Position numbers and translations under genes: made by a program. From assembly GCA_000727475.1 (NCBI GenBank), contig KL647289.1, positions 2,188,798 through 2,252,797 on the forward strand: a stretch of DNA of 64,000 nucleotides, written 5' to 3'. Below are positions 34,201-43,200 of this stretch, one piece after another. The notes beneath the pieces are model-generated. The model did not search any database. It was not told where the DNA came from and saw only the letters and a program-made list of their open reading frames with translations. Position 1 is the stretch's first letter. Every line of letters starts with the position of its first letter. Origin of the DNA: Sarcocystis neurona. Taxonomy: Eukaryota; Apicomplexa; Conoidasida; Eucoccidiorida; Sarcocystidae.

Positions 34201-37200
34201 CCGGTCCGCAGCAGCTGGCAGCAGGACACTGCTACAGCTGTCGCCGTTGACGTTCAACACTGCGCTACTTCCGCTGCTCTGGCGGCTGCGGCTACCCCAG
34301 ACGGATAAGAGTTGCAGAACCCTGTTTCCTTCTCTGCTACTGCTGCTGCCGCTGCTGCTTCTCCTCTTCCCTCTGCTGCTTCTGCTCTGGTCGGCGCTGC
34401 TGCTGTCTCTCTCCTTTTCTCTACACGGAAGAATTGTTCTGCTGCTACTGCAAGTTCTCCCGCTCCTCTTCCTGCTGTCCCGCGTAAAGGGAGATAAACG
34501 TGGGGCGTACTTGCTGTTATATTTCTCGAGGCTGCTGCTGTCGCTGCGTCGAGCTAGTGGGATGTTACGGCTGCTCTCCGATTCTCGCCGTCGGCTTTCT
34601 CTCAGGCTGCTGCTGCGGTTTAGAAGTGCAGTTCTGCTGCGGCTCTCGTCGCTGCTGCTATCTCCCTGTCTGCTGCTATCTCCCTGTCTGCAGCTGTCTG
34701 CCCGTTTGCAGGTGTCTTCCCGTTTGCTGCTGTCTACCCGCTTGCTGCTGCCTCCCCGTTTGCTGCTGCTGTCCTGCCACCTGCTGCAGCCGCTGTTGCT
34801 GTTGGCGGACGTGCTGCTGCAGCTGCTGCGTACCCTGTCGCAGCCGCTCTCGGTAGCAGCACTGAAGTGTTCTCCACTTCTTGCCTGGCTGCTGCTCTCG
34901 TCTGCAGTCCCCAGTTTGCTCCTGCTGCAACCCGAGATGCTGCTGCTGCGATTCGAGCTGCTGCTGTTGCGGTTGCCGTTCAGAAAGCATCTGCTCCTCC
35001 TGCGACGGTTTCTGCAGCCATTCGTAGGAAAACTGTTGCTGCCAGAGTTGAATAGCCTGCCGCTACGCGTGGTCGGAAGGCTGCGGTTGTCTGTCGCGAA
35101 ACAGCCGCTGCCGCCTCTGCTGTTGCACACGGTGCTGCTGCCTGCGTCATTGCACAAGCTGCTGCTGCCTCTGTCCCATAAGGTGCTGCTGCCTCTGTCC
35201 CCTAGGTTGCTGCTGCCTCTGTTCCATAAGCTACTGCTGTCTGTTTGCCGAAAGTTGCTGGCGGCTGTGACGCTTGCTGCGCTGCTGCTATTGCTGCCAC
35301 CTGCTGCTGCCGTCAGAGAGCCCACACCTGCAGCGGCGCTTACTGCAGCAGCTTCCCTGGCAACAGGGTCGGTGGCAGCAGGTTCGCCGGCAGCAGGCTC
35401 GTCGGCAGCAGGTTCGCGGGCAGCAGGTTCGCCGGCAGCAGACTCGTCGGCAGCAGGTTCCGCGGCAGCAGACTCGTCGGCAGCAGGTTCCGCGGCAGCA
35501 GACTCGTCGGCAACAGACTCGTCGGCAGCAGGTTCGGCGGCAGCAGGTTCGCGGGCAGCAGGTTCGCCGGCAACAGCCTCGTCGGCAGCAGCTACGCGGC
35601 CAGCAGGTTCGCCGGCAGCAGCAGTGGAAGTTGTTCTTTCACTCAGCAAAAGAGCAGTGCCGGCAGCAGCCCACCCTGAGGGGCAGCCTGTACTACCGGA
35701 CTCCCTATGTTTCCAAGAGGCGGCAGAAGCAGCAGGAAGAGCAGCACGAAAATCCGCTGCCTTCTCGTTTACGCAAAAGTGCTTCGACGACTTTGCCTCT
35801 TCTGCCTCACGAGCGACTGCCGGTGCTGCTATCACAGCTCTTGCTCCGTCTGAGGCTGCTACTGCTGCTACTTCAGCCCCTCCTGCTGCTGTTGCTGCTG
35901 TCGTCGCGGATGCCTCTGCTGCTGGTGCTGCGGGTGCCGCTGGGGGTGCTGCTGCTTTAGCCATTGTTGCTGGTATTGCTGCTGCTGCTGCTGATGTTGC
36001 TGCTGCTGCTGGCGTCGCGGCTGCATCTGCTGTCGGCGGTGCGGCTGCATCTGCTGCTGGTGTTGCTGCTGCTGCTGCGGGCGCCGCTGCTGCTCCTGCT
36101 GCTCCTTCTGACACTCCTGCTGCTGTAGCTGCTGGTGTCGCGGCTGCGTCTCTTGCTGGGGCTGCGGATGCCGCTGCGGGTGCCGCTGCTTCATCCACTG
36201 CTGCTGGTGTTGCTGCCGTTGCTGGTGCCGCTGCGGCTCCTTCGACCACCGCCACTGCTGCTGCTGCCGCAATTGCTGCCGCAGCCACTGGCGGTGCTGT
36301 TGTTGCAGCTGTTGCGGGCGCCGCGCTTCCTTCAGCATCTGTAACTGCTGTTGTTGCTGCTCCTGCCGCAGCTGCTGCCGCTGTTGTTTCTGTTGCTGCC
36401 GTCGCGGTTCGGCTGAAAGCTGCCACTGCACGCGGGGGGCGAGGCAGCAAAAGAGAGAGGCAGTCGATTGCGCCACCGCATGCTGGAGGGAGGACTGTTG
36501 TTGCTGACTTGTGGATCTCTGCTGCCGTTGGTGTCAGTCCAGCAGATGTTTTGTCTGCTGGTGCTGCATCACCATCGATCAGAGAGAGCAACAAGGAAAC
36601 GGGAGAGCTGCAGGCGGGAGGAGGGGAGTAGCAGGACGACCATGAGACGCAAAGACGACGAGAAGAGGCAGCAGCAGCAGCAGGAGCCAGCGGAAGCCCT
36701 GGAGCAGCAGCGTGACAGCATGTCCCACCGGCGTCTGAGGCGGCTCTGCGTGAAGCAAGCACCTCCGGTGGCGGACCGGGGGCAGAAGTCGCAGGGACGG
36801 TGCCGGAGGGTAGACGAGAAGGGGCAGAACACCTGCTTCTACGTGAGGGCGCTGCTGCAGCAGCAAGCGTCCTCGGCAGAGCAGGAGCAGCTCGGGGACT
36901 CCTGGCAAGCGCGGCAGTCGTAGGAGAGGGGGGAGAGGTCGCAGCAGCAGAACCTGGACCGGAAGCACCCGCCGCTGCAGCAGGACACGTGGACGCAGCA
37001 GGAGTGGCAGCCGTGTCGGCAGCAGTCAGTCGAGCAGCAGTAGCAGCAGCAGGAGCGGGATTTTTGTGCTCGTGCGCGGCGCCAGCAGCAGCAACAGCAG
37101 GCGCTGGGGAAGCAACACATGCGACAGTAGGTAGCCGTGGAGCAGCGGCAGCAACAAGAGCACCAGCAGCAGCAACAGCAGTGCCCACCATGTGGGGAGC

Positions 37201-40200
37201 AGATGCAGAAGTTGCTGTCTTCGCCGTTTTGGCAGCAGCCGTCGACCGATTTCCCTCAGCAGACAGCGGTGCCGCGTGCACACGTGCCTCTCCAGCTGCT
37301 GCTGCTTCTTCTCTCCTCTCGCCTTCGGTAGGAGCTGTTGCTGCTGCTTTCAGCGCTTCATCTACACCTGTCGCAGCAGCGTCTGCTCCTTCTACCGGCC
37401 TCCGCCGCTCTGTCGCTGGACGCAGGGACGACCTGTCAGCTCCCACACCCTGCCTTGCCGCAGGCGGACGTACCTGCTGCTGTGGCAGCTGCTGCTGCTG
37501 CCTCAACTCCTCCCGCCGCTCTTCCTGACAACAATTCTGCTCCTCCTTTTGTTGCTTCGCCTGCTGCAGCACCTCCTGCTGCACTCCCCGCTGCCGCCGC
37601 TGCTCCTTTCCCTGCTGCTGCTCCTGCTCCTCTCCCTGCTGCTGCTGCTGCTCCTGCTGTCCCTGCAGCTGTCGCTGCTCTTCCTGTCGCTGTTGCTCCT
37701 GCTGTCTCTGCAGCTGCCGCTGCTCTTCCTGTCGCTGTTGCTCCTGCCGTCCCTGCAGCGGCTGCTGTTCTGCCTGCTGCTGCTGCTGTTCTCCCTGCTG
37801 CCGCTGCGGTCTCGCCTCCACTTCGTTCTCGGTTTGCTGCTGCTGTTGCGTTTCAATTTGCGTAGCCTGCTGTTGCAGCTTCTGCCGCATATGCTTCGCA
37901 CGCAGCACTGCTGCCTCCCACTGCTGCTCCTGCTGCTGCCGCTCCGGGGGTTCCTGCTGCTCGTTCTTCTTCCTGCTATGGATGACGCTCGTTTCCTTCT
38001 CCTGCTCAGCTTCGACCTTCCCGTCCTGCCTCTGCTGCTGCAGCCTCTGCTGTTGCTGCTTTTGCTGCTGCTGCCTTTGCTGTTGCTGCCGTTGTGGCCT
38101 CTGCTGCTGCTGTTGCTGCCGCAGTTGACTGTGTTGCTGTTTGTGCGGCTCATGGGGAGACTGCTTCTGCGGCGGGTGTTGTTCCTCCAGACGAACAATC
38201 TGCTGTTGCTGCAGAAGCAGCTGTTGCTGCTGCAGCAACCAAAGCAGCGGCTGCTTCACTTGCAGAAGCTCACTTCTTCCTTCTTGCACCTTGTGCTGCC
38301 TTCCCCGTTGCTTCTGCTGCGGTGCTTGCAAGTGGTGCTTTTCCTGCGTTTGCTGCCCGTTCTTCTCTTGCTCCATCTCTCGCTGATGCTGCTGCGTCAG
38401 CTGCAGCCTCTTCTGCTGCTGCTGCTGCTTCTCCTCCTCCGTCTTCCCTTGGCGCTGTTGCCTCTGCATCTGCTGCTGCTGTTGCTGCTGCTTCTCCCCT
38501 TGCTGCACTTGTTTCTCCTCTGTTTCTGCTTCCTTCTCCTCCTCGTTCTCCTGTGTCTTCTCTCCTTCTGCCGGTCTCTTCTGCTGCTCCTCGCGCTCCC
38601 CGTCCTTCCGCTGCTGGCGCTGGTCTACGTACTCTCCCTGTCCGTTGTCGTCGCCTCTACGATGAAAAAATCCCCGCTCTACGCTGCTGTTTGCTCTCTC
38701 CAGCTTCGGCAAACCTCGGCCCCACCGCTTTGCTGCTGCAGCGGCTCCTTCAGCGACAGCAGGGGCAGAAGCACCAACCGGAGAATCAACCCTACCCGCC
38801 TCGCCGCCGTTGTCGCTTCGATAACTCCTGCTGCTGTTGCTCCGGCTGCTGCTGCTGCTTCGGTTCCTGCTGCTGCTGTTGATCGCCTGCTGCAGTACAG
38901 CGATACGGTCCCTCCCCGTCACCGCAGTGCAACGCAGAAGCGTAGGCCACTCCTCGGCAGCAGTGCTGGTACTTTCTCTCTTTGCTGCCAGCTGCTGCTG
39001 TTGCTCCTCCTGTTGCTGCAGCAGCTTTTGCTGCTGCTGCTGTTGCCCCTGCTGACGCTGTGGATACTCTTGCTGCTGTTCTTGATGCTGCTGGCGTTGC
39101 TTCTGCTGCTCTTGCGGCCGCTGGTTTTGCTGCTCTTGCTGCAGGTGGCGCAGTTGCTTCTGCAGTGGACGACACGCTCCTTTTCTCACGTCAACCAGGT
39201 GCTGCGGCTGCTGCGGCTGCACCTGCGGCTTCTCTCCCGTCGCTACTGCGAGCTGCTGCTGCTGCGGTTCCGTTTCCTCCCTCCTTGCTGCCACTTGCTG
39301 CTGCTCACCTTGTCCTGTGTCGTCGTGCTTCCTTCCAAGTTCCTCGCGCTTCGGCTGCTGCTGGGTCTTCCCCTCATTTTGCCGCCCCACATCTACTACC
39401 TCCTGCTGCTGCTTCTCCTGCTTGCTGCTGCTCTGCTGTCGTGTCTGCCGCAGGAGCAACGGGAGCTTCTGACGCGGCCTCTCTTCACCCGGGCTTCGCA
39501 GCTCCTCGAGCTGCCGTACGCGTGCCTCTTGCATGGGTCGGCGCAGCTGCTGCTGCTGCCGTTCTTCTTCTCCAGGCCGCTGCACGAGCTGGTGCACGCA
39601 TGCGTCTTGCATGTGCGGGCGCGGCTGCTGCTGTTGTTTTTCTTTTTCTTCAGGCCCGCGGTCCTCCTGAACCACCGCCCCTGGGGGCAGCAGCTGCTGC
39701 TGGTCCCCCTTCGTCTTTGCCTCCTCAGAAGGAACCGACGTCTGCAGCCACTTTTCTCCGCGTCTTTTTCCTGCTGCTGCCTCTTCTTCTGTATGCGTCC
39801 CTCCTGCTGATGCGTGCCCTGTCCCTGGTGGTGCTGCTGCTCTGTAGCTGTGTTGCGGTGGCGTGGGCAGCTGGGCAGCGTTCCTCTTCTCCACGTCAGC
39901 AGCGGCAGCAGCTGCAGAGGGAAGAGAGGCCGCTTCAGGCAGCAGCAGCAGCTGCTGCTTCATCACTCGCGTGTCCCTACATTGAGAAGCAACAGAAGCA
40001 GCAGCTGCAGCAGCACCCTGGTCCGCAGACACAGCAGGGGCTAACGTTGTGCCGCCGGCTCCTCCACGACCAGTTGTACTGCTGTCCGACGCACATTCTC
40101 TCTCTGCAGCAGCAGGTGTTGCCTTGCTGCTACGAGCGTCTGCTGTAGCAGGTGCTTCCGTGAAGTCGGGTGCACGTCCTGCAGCTGCTGTTGCAGCAGG

Positions 40201-43200
40201 GACGAGTGTGCCTTCTGCTGCAGTTGCTGCTCCTCTTTCCCTCTCTTCCACTACTTCTTCTTCCTCCTGCGCGCCAGCTGCGGCTGCTGCTGTGCTGCGG
40301 GCCTCTGCTACGACAACCGCAGCAGCTGTTGCTGCAGATTCTCCGCAGCACGTACCAGCACCTACAGCAGCTGCTGCTGCTCTGCTGCTGCTCCGGGGAG
40401 ACGGCCCTGCTGCTCCTGCCGCAGGCCTGCCGCTGCTGCTCGCAGGAGCTGCTGGTGCGCTGCTGCAGCTGCTGTGTGCGCACGTCTGTGATGCCGCTGT
40501 GCAGCTACCGGCTGACGTTGGCGGACCCGAACTACCGTCCCCTGCTGCTGCTGGCAGCGGGCTGCTCGGCCTTCGTTTACCAGCAGCTACTCCAGCAGCA
40601 CAGCTGCTGATGCACCTGCCGCCTCCGGGACGTGTCGTCGCTGGCGTGCTGCTGCCAATTCCTGCAGCAGGGAAAACGAAGGTGCAGCTGCCTCTTGAAG
40701 CCGCTGCTGCCGCGCTGCAGTTCTCCCACGCAGCAGTTGCCGCCTCCTCTGCTGCTGCCGCTGCTTCTGATTTCCCCTCCTGTATGATTGCTGGTGCGTC
40801 TGGTCCTGCTGCTGCAACGTTTACTGCCGCAGCTGCTTCTGCTGCTGCGCCTGCTGCCGCTGCTTCTACGACTACTGGTGACGCTGTTGCTACTACTGTT
40901 GCTGTTGCTTCTACTGGTGCGGCTGCCGCTGCAGCTGCTCCTGCTGCTGCGTGTAACGCTGTTGCTTCTCCTTCTCCAGCTGATGCTGCTGTTGCTGCTT
41001 CCGGTGTTGCTGCCTCCACTGCTGCTGCTTCCGCTGCTGCTGCCTCCGCTGCAGCGGTTTCTGCTGCTGCTGCTGCTACTGTCGCTGACGCTCCTGCTGC
41101 TGTCGCTGCTTCCGCTGCAGCAGCTTCTGCTGTTGCGTTGTCCGCCACTGCAGGACCGTAAGACACCCCACAATCCGTAGCAGCCCCTGCTGCTGTAGCA
41201 GGTCTGCTACCATTACCCCAGTCCACCATCGCATCATCTGGGCCGCTGCACACAGAGCAGTAGTCTGCTGCTAGACACTCTTCATCTTTCTTTGCTGCTG
41301 CTGCTGCTGCGTCGTCAACACCCATCAATGAAAGGAAACTTCCGCTGCTGCTCGCCCTGCTGCCGCGGCTCCAGTTGCTGCGGCTCCAGTTGCTGCGGCT
41401 CCAGTTGCTGCTGCTCCTGCTGCAGCTTTGGTTGCTGCTGCTGCTGCTCCTCCGGTTGCTGCTGCTTCTGCTGCTGCAGGAGCCGCCGCGGGCCACAAGC
41501 CATGGACGACAAACGCTTCTGCGGCACTGTCCGCGGCCGCTGCGCCGTCTGCTGTCGCTGCTGGAACAGCTGCAGCTCGAAGTCTTGCTGCTGCTGCTGC
41601 TCCTGCACCTCCACCCTCCCAGCCAACCGTCAATGGTCGTACTAGCCTCTCTCACACTGCGGAAGGTGCGGCTGCTGCCACCGCCGCTACATTTGCCTCC
41701 TCTGCCTCTCCGTCTCCCCCTCCCCCTGCGTACTGCACTGCCGCTGCCGTACTCGTGGCAGAAGCTCCATCCTGTCGACCGTCTGCTGCCCTGCGCCTCG
41801 CTGTCTCTCCTCCTCCTCCCACCCCGACTGCTGTCGCCGCTGCTGCTGCTGCTGTCACTGCTGCTGCTGTTACTGCTGCATCTGCTGCCGCCGACACTGT
41901 CATCCTTGCGACACAGTCTGGCCCTGCGGCAACTGCTACACTTGCTGCTGCCGCTACTGTCTTCCCTCCCAGACAAGGACGCGGGAATTCTTCGTTGTTG
42001 TGTGCGCCATCTTTGCTGCTGCTGCAGCAGCAGTATTTTCTCATACATACTTCGTGTCCCCGGGGCTCGTGCTGCTGCTGTTGCTGCTCCACCACACGCA
42101 GCGCCCTGCCGACACTGCCCCCCCCCACGTGCATCAAGCACACGAGCGAAAGGGCCGTATTCAGCTGCCTGGAGAACCCGGCCGCCTCTCGCTCCTGTCT
42201 CGCGGTGCTGCTGCTGTCGCTGCGCTCTCCCTCTCTCCTGCCGTTGCTGCTGTGGACTCTGCGCGTCCTGCTGCTGCTCTTGCTGCTGCGGGTGCGGCTG
42301 CTGCTCTTCTCCTTCTTCTTCTTCGTGGTGCGACTGCCTCGCACGCACAAGGGAGTTACTCTCCCTCACATTTGCTGAGCGTTCCGTAGTAGTCCTCGTC
42401 CACTGGTGCAGTCGATCCCACAAGCGACGCAGCAGCTGCTGCTGTTGCTCCTCGTCTTTCTTCCCCTCCTCTTCCTTCTCTTGTTGCAACTGCTGCAGGT
42501 CCTTCAACTGCATATCCTGCTCCTTCTCCTTCACGTGCGACGGCTTCTGCGTCTCCTGCTGCTGCGTGCTCTCTCGTAAAGGCTCCTGCACTCGCTTCTT
42601 CCGCCTGGGCTGCAGCGGCTGCTGCTCCGACGCCTGCTGGGGCTGGTGCCGTTGGAAGCAACCTATTGGCTGCTGCAGCCCCTCCTTCTCCTCCTTCGTG
42701 ATAAGGAATTCTCCTTTTCCCTGCTGCTGCTGTTGCGCCTGCTGCTGCCGGAGGGGTTTCCTCTCCTGCTGTTGTTGTTGTTGCGCCGAGGGCGGGTGCT
42801 GTTGCTGCTGCCGCTTCTGCGAAGGAAGGTGTTCCTCCTGCTCTTTCAGCTGCTGCTCCTGCCACTCGGGAAGTCGCTGCGGCTGTTTCTGCTGCTGCCG
42901 CGTCTCTCGTTGCTGCACCTGCCTCCTTTGCTCAGCTGCGGGGCGCATGCAGTCTGCTGCAATACTGCCGTGCTGCCCCGCAGTCGCCTGAACACTGCGC
43001 CCGGTTTCAGCAGCAGCAAGACAGACACCCCACAGAGGCACCTGCGTTGCTGTTGCCCCTCCGTCCGACACCGCTGCTGCTGCCGCTGACCGCCTTGCCG
43101 CTGTCGCAGAACACGCTGCTGCTGCAGGGCGCTGGGTTGCTGCTACTGCTGCAGGATTACCAGAGAGAAAAGAAGCGGGCGTTCTTGCTGCGGGTGGTGC

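Noticed and set aside
34247..36631. Plus-strand frame of 794 codons
   Set aside because: The first half is poly-Leu antisense. The Ala-rich second half is possible, but the minus strand is equally open and continuous with its neighbours.
37192..39810. Plus-strand frame of 872 codons
   Set aside because: It is almost entirely Leu runs from CTG read opposite Gln/Glu/Lys-rich minus-strand sequence; the composition fits an antisense by-product.
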